DNA of 8,852 bases from an uncultured Collinsella sp. (GTDB taxonomy: Bacteria; Actinomycetota; Coriobacteriia; Coriobacteriales; Coriobacteriaceae), in the NCBI GenBank assembly GCA_900549185.1, contig URNM01000076.1, positions 1 to 8,852 of the forward strand. Reading direction: 5' to 3'. Made by a program: the position numbers and the translations under genes. The notes beneath the pieces were generated by a model that saw only the letters and a program-made list of their open reading frames with translations, was not told where the DNA came from and did no database searches. Positions within the stretch are counted from its first letter, which is position 1. Each line of letters begins with the position of its first letter. Positions 1 to 8,093 of the stretch are shown here, one piece after another.

Positions 1-1058
1 CCCAGTATCCGGGCATCTTCCCCTCCGAGGTCATCGAGGCCGCGGGCGATACCGGCGTGACCGAGTACGTGGGTACCGGTGCCTACAAGTTTGTGGAGTG
101 GAAGCAGGACCAGTACGTCCATCTCACCCGCTACGAGGACTATGTCGCCGCCCACGGCAAGGCTTCGGGCTACACCGGCAAGGTCTCCGCGCCCACCAAG
201 GACATCTACTATCAGTTCGTGACCGAGGCCTCCACGCGCGTGAGCGGGTTTGAGACCGGCGAGTACGATATCGCTGGCGAGATCCCCACCGAGAACTACC
301 ACGACTTCGACGGCAACGACGACGTCAAGCTCTACACCCATAACGCCGGCGTTCTGACCGCCTTCCTCAACATGAACGAGGGCATCTTCGCCGACGAGGA
401 GATCCGCAAGTGCGCCCTCATGGCTATCGACTGCGAGGCGGCCGCTCTTGCCGCCTATGGCGAGAAGGAGCTCTTTAACATCGATCCCAACCTTGGCAAC
501 CCCGAGAACACTCAGTGGGCGACCGACGCGGGCAAGAAGTACTTCAACCAGGCCGACGCCAAGGCCGCCAAGAAGGCTCTGGCCAAGACCTCCTATGCCG
601 GTGAGACGGTCAAGCTGCTGACCACCCCCGATTACAAGGATATGTACAACGCCACCGTCGCGCTGCAGGAGCAGCTCGAGAAGGCTGGCTTCACCGCCGA
701 GGTCGACAGCTACGAGTTCGCGACCTTTATGGACATCCGCTCCGGCAAGCCCGAGCAGTGGGACCTCTTTGTGGCCTCCACCAACTACAAGCCCATCCCG
801 GCCCAGTCCCTCTCGGTCTCCAAGGCCTTCTATGGCCTGTCCGACGAGAAGGCGCTCAAGCTCGTGGCCGAGACCCGCACTGCCAAGGACACCGACGCCG
901 CGGCCAAGAAGTGGGCCGAGGCTCAGGAGCGCCTCTATGAGATCGCCGTCATCGAGCCGCTTTGCCACTACGCTTCCATCACGGGCACCCAGGCAGACGT
1001 CGAGGACGTCGAGGTGCTCGACGGCGCCATCGTTTGGAATGCCAAGCGTCCGGAGTAA
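1..1058 (+). CDS. ABC transporter substrate-binding protein, family 5 (peptide/nickel type), 5' truncated
   Basis: This is the extracytoplasmic solute-binding protein of the importer encoded just downstream; it would capture a peptide or similar ligand and deliver it to the permeases. The reading frame is open from the first bases (codons from position 3) to TAA at 1056-1058, so about 351 C-terminal residues are visible. The signal peptide and roughly the first third are missing (family members are usually 500-560 aa). The GTGAYKFVEW segment near position 69, followed by a charged stretch and a YEDY motif, is the hallmark of the SBP_bac_5 family. The later segment running from FNIDPNLGNP to LQEQLEKAGF is also typical. 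GTG at 57 is an internal valine codon and not a start. Every lysine codon visible is AAG and most threonines are ACC, which suggests strong expression. The ligand cannot be read from the sequence; peptides are the default guess. Confidence 0.9.
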   Translation, partial: QYPGIFPSEVIEAAGDTGVTEYVGTGAYKFVEWKQDQYVHLTRYEDYVAAHGKASGYTGKVSAPTKDIYYQFVTEASTRVSGFETGEYDIAGEIPTENYHDFDGNDDVKLYTHNAGVLTAFLNMNEGIFADEEIRKCALMAIDCEAAALAAYGEKELFNIDPNLGNPENTQWATDAGKKYFNQADAKAAKKALAKTSYAGETVKLLTTPDYKDMYNATVALQEQLEKAGFTAEVDSYEFATFMDIRSGKPEQWDLFVASTNYKPIPAQSLSVSKAFYGLSDEKALKLVAETRTAKDTDAAAKKWAEAQERLYEIAVIEPLCHYASITGTQADVEDVEVLDGAIVWNAKRPE

Positions 1059-1068
1059 TGCAATAGAT

Positions 1069-1112
1069 GGCGTGGCGGCTTGAGGGATCTGGTCCCCTGT
1101 GGCCGCCACGCC
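1069..1112 (+). promoter_or_regulatory. Intercistronic hairpin between binding-protein and permease genes
   Basis: A perfect 11-bp stem is formed by GGCGTGGCGGC (1069-1079) and GCCGCCACGCC (1102-1112). The 22-nt loop can form an inner GGGA/TCCC pairing (1084-1087 with 1093-1096). No T-run follows, so it does not look like a full intrinsic terminator. Such structures after binding-protein genes commonly protect the upstream mRNA 3' end or cause partial termination, giving more binding protein than permease. That role is inferred from position; the pairing itself is seen directly. Confidence 0.6.
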
Positions 1113-1146
1113 CTGTCCACGTTCAGAGGGGAAATAGACGCCTCGC

Positions 1147-2100
1147 ATGTTGAAGTACACGCTCAAACGTATAGGCGCGATGGTTCCGGTGATGCTCATC
1201 ATCTCGGTCGTCGTGTTTTTGATTATCTATCTCACACCGGGTGACCCGGCTTCTTCGATGCTCGGCATGGAGGCTTCGGCCGACCAGATCGAGCGCGTCA
1301 ACGATAGCTTGGGACTCAACGAGCCGCTGCCGCAGCGCTACGTTGAGTGGATGGGCGGCGTGCTTACCGGCGACCTGGGCGATTCGTATTTTATGCGCCA
1401 GCCCGTCACGCAGGCGATCGCCGAGCACTTTGGCCCCACGCTATCGCTCGCGCTTCTGGCACAGCTCATCGCGCTGTTGATTGCACTGCCCTGCGGCGTC
1501 GTCGCCGCCCTCAAACATGGGTCGCGCACCGACGCGGTCTTGCGTGTCGTTGCTCTTTTGGGCGTGGCGATACCCGGCTTTTTGATGGCGCTCATGCTTA
1601 TGTGGCTGTTTGCCGTCACGTTGCGTGTGTTCCCGGTGGCCGGCTATGCGCCGCTATCGAAGGGTTGGTTCAGCCATTTACGCTATCTTGCGTTGCCGGC
1701 CATATCGCTTGGATGTGTGCAGGCGGCCCTGCTCATGCGCATGACCCGTTCGAGCGTGATCGAGGCCATGCAGCTCGACTGCGTCAAGACGGCGCGTGCC
1801 AAGGGCGTCTCCGAGGTTCGCGTCGTGCTGGCCCATGCCCTGCGCAACGCAGCACTGCCGATTCTCACCTCGGTCGGCTATTCTTTTGGCGCCCTGATTA
1901 CGGGTGCCGTGGTGACCGAGGCCATTTTTAACATCCCCGGTTTGGGCCAGCTGGTCACGAGCTCTATCGAGCGTCGCGACTATCCGGTGATTCAGGGCGT
2001 GCTGCTGGTCATCGCCTTGTTGAATTCGGTGATCAATCTGGTCGTCGACCTTGCCTACGGCGCTTTTGACCCGCGCCCTCGCAAATGGGGCGATGCATGA
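1147..2100 (+). CDS. Peptide/nickel ABC transporter permease, DppB/OppB-like
   Basis: First inner-membrane subunit of the importer, 317 aa, the normal family length. A first membrane helix lies at about residues 9-30, followed by the typical LTPGDPA segment (29-35) and a long external region to about residue 95. Further hydrophobic stretches are near 97-122, 131-160, 179-199, 240-262 and 283-305. The cytoplasmic EAA loop, which docks on the ATPases, is at about 206-237 (key residues EAMQLD, TARAKG, HALRNA). The C-terminal DPRPR motif is also typical of DppB proteins. A TAG stop in frame at 1135-1137 restricts the start to ATG 1147. The purine-rich AGAGGGGAA (1125-1133) is the likely ribosome binding site, but its spacing of 13 nt is long. 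The gene ends in a TGA overlapping the start of the next permease, which implies translational coupling. Confidence 0.94.
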   Translation: MLKYTLKRIGAMVPVMLIISVVVFLIIYLTPGDPASSMLGMEASADQIERVNDSLGLNEPLPQRYVEWMGGVLTGDLGDSYFMRQPVTQAIAEHFGPTLSLALLAQLIALLIALPCGVVAALKHGSRTDAVLRVVALLGVAIPGFLMALMLMWLFAVTLRVFPVAGYAPLSKGWFSHLRYLALPAISLGCVQAALLMRMTRSSVIEAMQLDCVKTARAKGVSEVRVVLAHALRNAALPILTSVGYSFGALITGAVVTEAIFNIPGLGQLVTSSIERRDYPVIQGVLLVIALLNSVINLVVDLAYGAFDPRPRKWGDA

Positions 2101-2927
2101 TGGCAAACTTTAAGAAGGCTCTTGCCAACAAGGGGTTTGTGGTCGGCGGCTGCATTTTCCTGGCGATTGCGCTGATCGCGCTCGTCGGTCCGCTGGTGTG
2201 GACGGTTAATCCCAATGCGCAGGAGATGGCGTTGCGACTTTCGGCACCTTCGCCCGCGCATCCCTTTGGCTGCGATGACTTTGGCCGCGACCTGCTTGCC
2301 CGCGTCATCGCGGGCGCGCGCGTGTCGCTTGGCGTTGGCATTGCCGTCACGCTCGCGACGAGTGCGCTCGGCTTGGTGATCGGCGCCTATGCGTGCTACA
2401 ACGAGAGGCTCGATCATATTCTCATGCGCATCTGCGACGGCCTTATGTCCATTCCGGGCGTGCTTTTGGCTATCGCACTCATGGCGATGATGGGGGCGAG
2501 CGTGTGGAACGTTATCATTGCGCTCTCCATCGTCTATACGCCCAGCATGGCGCGCATCGTGCGCTCGCGTGCGATGGTGGTCAAGGAGGAGCCCTTTGTG
2601 GAGGCCCTGCGCGTGCAGGGCGCCTCGACCGCGCGCATCGTGTGGCTGCATATCGTGCCCAACGTTATGGCACCCTTCCTGGTGCAGGCGACCTTCGTCT
2701 TTGCCGAGGCCGTGCTCTCGGAGGCCGCCCTCTCGTTTCTGGGCCTGGGTATCAAGGCGCCCGACGCCAGCTGGGGAAACATCCTGCAGGCGGGCAAGAA
2801 CGTGATGCGCAAAGCCCCGTGGATGATCTTCTTCCCGGCAGCGGCCATCATCGCGAGCGTGCTTTCGCTGAACCTTGCCGGCGACGGCCTGCGCGACGCC
2901 CTCGACCCCAAGACCAAGGAGGACTAG
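2097..2927 (+). CDS. Peptide/nickel ABC transporter permease, DppC/OppC-like
   Basis: Second permease subunit, pairing with the DppB-like protein to form the translocation channel; 276 aa, within the usual 270-310 range. The N-terminal membrane helix (about 13-36) is followed by the family signature HPFGCDDFGRDLLAR (55-69), a variant of the common HP.GTD..GRD motif. More hydrophobic segments lie near 77-99, 117-147, 191-210 and 243-262. The EAA loop is at about 166-192 (FVEALR, GASTARI, HIVPNVMAP). ATG 2097 was chosen because it overlaps the upstream TGA (ATGA) and has GGGG (2087-2090) 6 nt upstream; ATG 2100 directly after it is equally possible, and ATG 2085 lacks a good site. The gene ends 3 nt before the next ATG. 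Confidence 0.94.
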   Translation: MMANFKKALANKGFVVGGCIFLAIALIALVGPLVWTVNPNAQEMALRLSAPSPAHPFGCDDFGRDLLARVIAGARVSLGVGIAVTLATSALGLVIGAYACYNERLDHILMRICDGLMSIPGVLLAIALMAMMGASVWNVIIALSIVYTPSMARIVRSRAMVVKEEPFVEALRVQGASTARIVWLHIVPNVMAPFLVQATFVFAEAVLSEAALSFLGLGIKAPDASWGNILQAGKNVMRKAPWMIFFPAAAIIASVLSLNLAGDGLRDALDPKTKED

Positions 2928-2930
2928 CCC

Positions 2931-3915
<985 letters not shown>

Positions 3916-3926
<11 letters not shown>

Positions 3927-4701
3927 TAGCGAAGCCCTGCTTAGGGTCTCACATCTGACTAAAGCGTATCCCATGCTGGGCTCAGTTTTTAAGCGTCAGG
4001 CCTTTACCGCCGTGGACGATCTGTCGTTTGAGATCGCGCCGGGCGAGGTCTATGGCCTGGTTGGCGAATCCGGATCGGGCAAGTCGACGACTGGACGCTT
4101 GATCTGTGGTCTCGAGCGTGCGGATTCCGGCTCGATTGTCTATCGCGGGCACGACCTCGCCACGATGTCGGAGCGCGAACGCAAGCCGTTTCGCCGCGAG
4201 ATCCAGCTGGTATTCCAGGATAGCTCTACGGCTTTTGACCCGCGCAACCGTGTCGGCCGCATTTTGGAGGAGCCGCTGATTATCGCCGGCGTGCGCGATG
4301 CGGATGAGCGCCATGGGCGCGCGCTCTCGGCCCTGACCTCGGTCGGTCTTCTGGCAGAGCATTATGACCGCTATCCGCATGACCTTTCGGGGGGACAGCG
4401 TCAGCGACTCAATCTGGCACGGGCGCTTATTTGCGAGCCGCGCCTTGTGGTATGCGACGAGCCGGTCTCGGCGCTTGACGTGTCCGTTCAGGCCCAAGTG
4501 CTCAACTTGCTTCGCGACCTGCAGCGCACGACGGGTGTAGCGCTGCTGTTTATCACGCATGATATGCGTGTGGTTCGGCATATGTCCGACCGGATTGGCG
4601 TGCTCTACCACGGTCGTCTTGTCGAGGAAGGCGCGGCCGAGGACGTGATCGCGCACCCGAGCGATCCGTATACGCAGGAGCTTATCGACGCCATTCCCTA
4701 G
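3916..4701 (+). CDS. Peptide/nickel ABC transporter ATP-binding protein, DppF-like, short form
   Basis: Second ATPase, expected to form the heterodimer with the DppD-like protein. Motifs are Walker A GESGSGKS (50-57), Q-loop Gln101, signature LSGGQRQR (157-164), Walker B LVVCDEP (177-183) and H-loop His215, all intact. At 261 aa it is clearly shorter than most DppF/OppF proteins (about 310-330 aa). It stops right after the HPSDPYTQELIDAIP segment and so lacks the oligo_HPY extension and its cysteines, as NikE-type proteins do. The start ATG 3916 is preceded by AAAGGGGA (3903-3910) at 5-nt spacing and overlaps the upstream gene by 11 nt. An in-frame upstream start at 3868 would add 16 residues without homology-like character and is less likely. 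Nothing after the TAG resembles a lost C-terminus, so the short form appears natural. Confidence 0.94.
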
Positions 4702-4714
4702 AGGATGCTTCCTT

Positions 4715-4743
4715 TTGGGTATGGCGTGGGTTTGTTGTTTAAT
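4715..4743 (+). promoter_or_regulatory. Possible sigma-70-type promoter for the yjiM gene
   Basis: TTGGGT (4715-4720) and TTTAAT (4738-4743) are separated by exactly 17 nt and match the -35 and -10 consensus at 3/6 and 5/6 positions. Transcription would start near 4750, leaving a leader of about 28 nt before the ATG at 4778. This short stretch is AT-richer than its surroundings. The 76-nt gap after the transporter operon also fits a new transcription unit. No convincing terminator precedes it, so read-through from the transporter remains possible. Confidence 0.35.
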
Positions 4744-4777
4744 TGTCGGTATATCGGTGCAAGAGAGGGGAACTACT

Positions 4778-5941
4778 ATGGCCGATATCGAGGAGCAGCC
4801 GTTGCCGCGCACGTTTGAGGAGTTCAACGAGCAACGCAAGGCGGCGTTTATTCGCGTCAAGGATTATAAACAGGCGGGTAATCGCCTGGTCGGCTTTTTG
4901 TGCAGCTATACGCCGCTCGAGATTATCGATGCCGCGGGCGCTGCAAGTGTGGCCTTGTGCGGTACATCCGACGAGGTGATTCCCGAGGCCGAGAAGGTGC
5001 TGCCGGCAAATCTGTGTCCGCTCATCAAGTCGACGTACGGTTTTGCCTACTCGCAAAAGTGCCCGTTTACGTACTTTAGCGACATGATCATCGGCGAGAC
5101 CACCTGCGACGGCAAGAAGAAGATGTACGAGCTACTCAACGAGCTCAAGCGCACGCACATTCTGCATCTTCCGCAGGGTCGCGATCGCGCCTACGAGCGT
5201 GAAGGCTGGTACGAGGAGTGCCGCCTGCTCAAGGAGGAGCTCGAGAACTTCTACGGCATTACGATTACCGACGATGACCTGCGCGCTGCCGTCCGTCGTC
5301 GCAACCGCTTGCGTGCGGCCCAGCTCGAGATGTTTGCGCTGCAGGCCAACCAGCCGGCGGCCATGAGCGGCGTCGACCTGATGAGCACCATGTTTGCCGG
5401 CACGTTCAGCTTTGATATCGAGGCCTATACGCAGCAGCTGGAGCAAAAGGTTGCCAAGCTGCGCGAGGCCTACGACGCGGGCGAGCGCCCGGTTGCGGCG
5501 GATGCCAAGCGCATTCTGATCACCGGTTGCCCGGTGGGCGGTGTGATCAACAAGATAGGTCGCACCATCGAGTCCAACGGCGGCGTGGTCGTGTGCATGG
5601 ACGACTGCTCGGGCGAGCGCACGGCGGCCATGATGATCGACCCGGACGCGCCCGACATTCTGCGCGCCATCGCCGACCGCTACCTGGATATCAACTGCTC
5701 GGTCATGACGCCTAACGACGGCCGCATGGAGAACACACTGACCATGTGCGAGAAGTATCACGTCGATGGCGTAGTGGAGAGCGTGCTACAGGCCTGCCAC
5801 ACCTTCAACGTTGAGAGCGCGCGCATGCAGGAGGCCGTCGAGGGTGCGAGTATTCCGTACATGAAGATCGAGACCGACTACAGCAACGGTGACATGGGCC
5901 AGATCGAGACCCGCATCGCCGCCTTCATCGAAACCCTCTAG
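4778..5941 (+). CDS. yjiM: Double-cubane cluster protein, YjiM/HgdB-like (2-hydroxyacyl-CoA dehydratase D-component family)
   Basis: Cytoplasmic iron-sulfur protein of 387 aa, the normal size for YjiM-type members. In this family the ATPase partner feeds electrons to a double-cubane [Fe8S9] cluster or to a [4Fe-4S] cluster for difficult reductions; the physiological substrate of the YjiM branch is unknown. Family marks include the early Cys42 with AAGA (52-55), the KCPF motif (Cys95), the TTCDGKKKMYELL motif around Cys110, TGCP (Cys251), the CMDDCSGER segment (Cys273, Cys277), Cys307, Cys324 and QACHTF (Cys340). Which of these bind the cluster cannot be fixed without alignment. The start ATG 4778 has GAGAGGGGAA (4763-4772) just upstream; a TTG start at 4715 would add 21 residues and lacks a site. 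No second dehydratase subunit and no CoA-transferase lie nearby, which argues against a true acyl-CoA dehydratase. Its activase follows after a structured 155-nt gap. Confidence 0.9.
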   Translation: MADIEEQPLPRTFEEFNEQRKAAFIRVKDYKQAGNRLVGFLCSYTPLEIIDAAGAASVALCGTSDEVIPEAEKVLPANLCPLIKSTYGFAYSQKCPFTYFSDMIIGETTCDGKKKMYELLNELKRTHILHLPQGRDRAYEREGWYEECRLLKEELENFYGITITDDDLRAAVRRRNRLRAAQLEMFALQANQPAAMSGVDLMSTMFAGTFSFDIEAYTQQLEQKVAKLREAYDAGERPVAADAKRILITGCPVGGVINKIGRTIESNGGVVVCMDDCSGERTAAMMIDPDAPDILRAIADRYLDINCSVMTPNDGRMENTLTMCEKYHVDGVVESVLQACHTFNVESARMQEAVEGASIPYMKIETDYSNGDMGQIETRIAAFIETL

Positions 5942-5942
5942 C

Positions 5943-6037
5943 TTCCTCAGGCACCGGATCTTGCCCCTCAAACCGTCGCTTGCGTACCCAAAGTACGCTG
6001 CGCTCCTCTTTCGGGGCAATCTCCGGCACCTGAGAAA
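5943..6037. repeat. Long imperfect palindrome filling the yjiM-yjiL gap
   Basis: A dyad centred on position 5990 spans almost the whole gap. The outer arms pair CTCAGG (5946-5951) with CCTGAG (6029-6034), CCGGA (5954-5958) with TCCGG (6022-6026), and TTGCCCC (5961-5967) with GGGGCAA (6013-6019). The tip is a perfect hairpin GCGTAC-CCAAA-GTACGC (5982-5998), flanked by CGC/GCG (5977-5979 with 6000-6002). The two interruptions of the outer stem are symmetric 2x2 internal loops, CA facing CA and TC facing TC. No T-run follows, so it is not a simple terminator. It could be a dispersed intergenic palindromic repeat, a transcribed RNA element controlling yjiL relative to yjiM, or both. The remaining 59 nt to the next ATG show only a weak hairpin. 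Confidence 0.65.
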
Positions 6038-6096
6038 CCTAGAGCTAAGGCGCCTGAACGCGCCGCTACCTTTGATGTTTGGATTGGGAGAGAGCC

Positions 6097-6861
6097 ATGA
6101 TAGGGATCGGGATCGATATTGGGTCTACGGCGGCTAAGGCCGCTGTGGTCGATGGGGAGGGTTCGGTGGCGTGGACGTGCGTGCAGCCAACCGGGTTCTC
6201 CTCGGTCGATGCTTCCGAGCGGCTGCGCGAGGCACTGGCGGCGGCGGGCTATGACGTGACGGGCGACGATGTTCGCGTGGTCGCGACTGGCTACGGCCGT
6301 GTTGCCGTGCCCTATGCACACAAGGTCGTGACCGAGATTACCTGCCACGGTACCGGTGCCGTGCGCCTGTTTGGCGATCACGGCACGGTGATTGACGTGG
6401 GCGGCCAGGACACCAAGGTCATTCAGCTTAAAAGCGGCCGCGTGGCCAAGTTCGCCATGAACGACAAGTGCGCTGCCGGTACGGGGCGCTTTTTGGAGAT
6501 CATGGCCGACCGCCTAGGCATTTCCCAGCTGCAGATGGCGGACCTCGCTCGCATCGGCGAGCCCACCAAGATCAGCAGCATGTGCACGGTGTTTGCCGAA
6601 AGCGAGGTCATCAGCCTGATCGGTCGCGGTGAGCCGCGCGAGAACATCGCCCGCGGTGTGATCGAGAGCGTCGTGTCGCGCGTGGCCACTATGGCCGGGC
6701 AGGCGGCGGGCGCCCCGTACTATCTGACCGGTGGCCTGTGTGAGAACGCCTACGTTGTGGAGCGTCTGGGCGAGCTACTGGGGTCGCCGGTGACCACCTC
6801 GCCCCAGGCTCGCTTTGCCGGAGCGATCGGCGCGGCTGTCCGCGCCGCCGCCTTGGCCTAG
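6097..6861 (+). CDS. yjiL: Activase/reductase ATPase for the double-cubane protein, YjiL/HgdC-like (BadF/BadG/BcrA/BcrD family)
   Basis: ATP-driven electron donor of 254 aa, the usual length. As a homodimer of the ASKHA fold it is expected to hold one [4Fe-4S] cluster between subunits and to pass electrons at very low potential to the YjiM-like partner on ATP hydrolysis. The phosphate-1 loop is IGIDIGSTAAK (4-14), with VVATGYGR (61-68) after it. The second phosphate loop is IDVGGQDTK (99-107) and the adenosine motif is LTGGL (210-214). The two cluster ligands are Cys125 in NDKCAAGTGRF and Cys163 in SMCTVFAESE. The start ATG 6097 has GGGAGAG (6086-6092) immediately upstream; the alternative TTG at 6079 would add six residues before the conserved IGID start. 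The gene ends 14 nt before the glycosyltransferase start, so the two are probably co-transcribed. Confidence 0.93.
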   Translation: MIGIGIDIGSTAAKAAVVDGEGSVAWTCVQPTGFSSVDASERLREALAAAGYDVTGDDVRVVATGYGRVAVPYAHKVVTEITCHGTGAVRLFGDHGTVIDVGGQDTKVIQLKSGRVAKFAMNDKCAAGTGRFLEIMADRLGISQLQMADLARIGEPTKISSMCTVFAESEVISLIGRGEPRENIARGVIESVVSRVATMAGQAAGAPYYLTGGLCENAYVVERLGELLGSPVTTSPQARFAGAIGAAVRAAALA

Positions 6862-6875
6862 GGGTGTACCGCGAC

Positions 6876-8093
6876 ATGCGCATCCTCAATATCACGGCAC
6901 AAAAACCAGATAGCACTGGCAGCGGCACCTACCTTGCCGCGCTTGTGCGCGAGCAGATCGAGACGGGGCATCGCGCCGCCGTGCTTTGCGGTGCGGCGCC
7001 GGGTGATACCCAAGGCGAGCTGGACCGGCGTGCTGCCGTGTTTGCCATACCGTTCGAGTCGCCCGAGCTGCCGTTTCCCATCTGCGGTATGTCCGATGTC
7101 ATGCCCTATCCCTCTACACGCTATCGTGACCTGACGCCTTCGATGCTCAAGGCATTTGAGCGGGCATTTGCTGCTGCAATCGATCGGGCGGTGGCTGAGT
7201 TTCGGCCCGATCTGGTGATCTGCCATCACCTGTATCTGGTGACCGCATTGGCGCGCGAGTGCGTCCGGGGCGTGCCAGTTGTTGCCGTGTGCCATTCGAC
7301 CGACTTGCGCCAGCTGCGTTCGCATGCGCTCGAACGCGATCGCATCGTAAGCGCGGTTCGTCGGCTCGATGCCGTCTTTGCGCTCCATGCTGAGCAGGCT
7401 GAGCAGATTGGCCTGGTGTGCGGCGTCGATGCCGATCGCATCCACGTGATTGGGACGGGCTACGACCATCGCGTCTTCTGCCGCGACGCAAGCGTGGCGA
7501 GGCGGCCGGGATCGCTTGTGTACGTGGGCAAGATTTGCTTTAAAAAGGGCGTCGAGTCGCTGGTTCGAGCCGTGTCATTGCCGATTGACGATGACGTCCG
7601 CCCATCTGGCTTGGTGCTTGTGGGCGGTCGCGGGGACGATGCCGAGTACGCGCGTATCGAGCGCTTGACCGCGGCCTCGGATGTACCGGTGACGCTGGCG
7701 GGGCGCCTGGAAAGCGATGAACTTGTGCGCGCCTACCGCAGTTCCGACGTCTTTGTGCTGCCTTCGTTTTACGAGGGTCTGCCGCTCGTGACGATCGAGG
7801 CCCTCGCGTGCGGCTGCAAAGTTGTGGCGACCGATTTGCCCGGCGTTCGTCCCTGGATGGAGGCGATGCTTCCCGGCGCTCCCGTGACGTGGGTGGCGCC
7901 GCCGCGTATGACGGATGTCGACACGCCCGAGGCGGCCGACCTTCCGTTGTTTGAGCGCGCACTGGCAGATGCTATCGCGCAGGCGCTTGCGGCGCCGCCT
8001 TCGACGTTTGAGCCGTCGGCGGTCTCTTGGGAAGCGTGCCTGGGGCGTATACTTAAAGTCGTTGATTTGTTGGAAGGGGGTTCGTATGGCTAA
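6876..8093 (+). CDS. Glycosyltransferase, GT4/GT-B type, next to selD
   Basis: A 405-aa protein with the two-domain GT-B layout. The N-terminal acceptor domain begins MRILNITAQK and has a glycine-containing loop at DSTGSGTYL (12-20). The C-terminal nucleotide-sugar domain carries YVGKICFKKGVESLVRA (216-232), AGRLESDEL (275-283) and the GT4 catalytic EX7E motif, Glu300 and Glu308, within SFYEGLPLVTIEALACG. No membrane segment or signal peptide is seen, so it is cytosolic. Donor and acceptor cannot be read. The segments ELPFPICGMSDVMPYPSTRY (64-83), ICHHLYL and CHSTDLRQL are well-formed and look like family-specific conserved blocks. ATG 6876 is preferred to GTG 6864 because AGGGG (6860-6864) is then properly spaced and the protein begins with the usual beta-strand. 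No sugar-pathway genes lie nearby; the last 8 nt overlap selD, implying translational coupling. A role in selenium metabolism is an inference from this. Confidence 0.88.
   Translation: MRILNITAQKPDSTGSGTYLAALVREQIETGHRAAVLCGAAPGDTQGELDRRAAVFAIPFESPELPFPICGMSDVMPYPSTRYRDLTPSMLKAFERAFAAAIDRAVAEFRPDLVICHHLYLVTALARECVRGVPVVAVCHSTDLRQLRSHALERDRIVSAVRRLDAVFALHAEQAEQIGLVCGVDADRIHVIGTGYDHRVFCRDASVARRPGSLVYVGKICFKKGVESLVRAVSLPIDDDVRPSGLVLVGGRGDDAEYARIERLTAASDVPVTLAGRLESDELVRAYRSSDVFVLPSFYEGLPLVTIEALACGCKVVATDLPGVRPWMEAMLPGAPVTWVAPPRMTDVDTPEAADLPLFERALADAIAQALAAPPSTFEPSAVSWEACLGRILKVVDLLEGGSYG

Noticed and set aside
1123..1428. Minus-strand open frame opposite the start of the DppB-like gene, and many similar long antisense frames across the window
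   Set aside because: Long antisense frames are expected opposite G+C-rich genes. Their translations are low-complexity and rich in Arg, His and Ala, and they overlap well-supported + strand genes.
4700..4716. Possible terminator after the second ATPase gene: AGAGGA / TCCTTT pairing with a short T-run
   Set aside because: The stem is only six pairs, A+T-rich with one G-T wobble, and overlaps the stop codon and the candidate -35 box; too weak to call.
4745..4757. Direct repeat TCGGT-ATA-TCGGT before yjiM as a possible operator
   Set aside because: Only five bases repeated and no dyad symmetry; nothing distinguishes it from chance.
6049..6064. GGCGC / GCGCC five-base hairpin upstream of yjiL
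   Set aside because: Short stem with a six-base loop in a G+C-rich stretch and only scattered T residues after it; likely chance.
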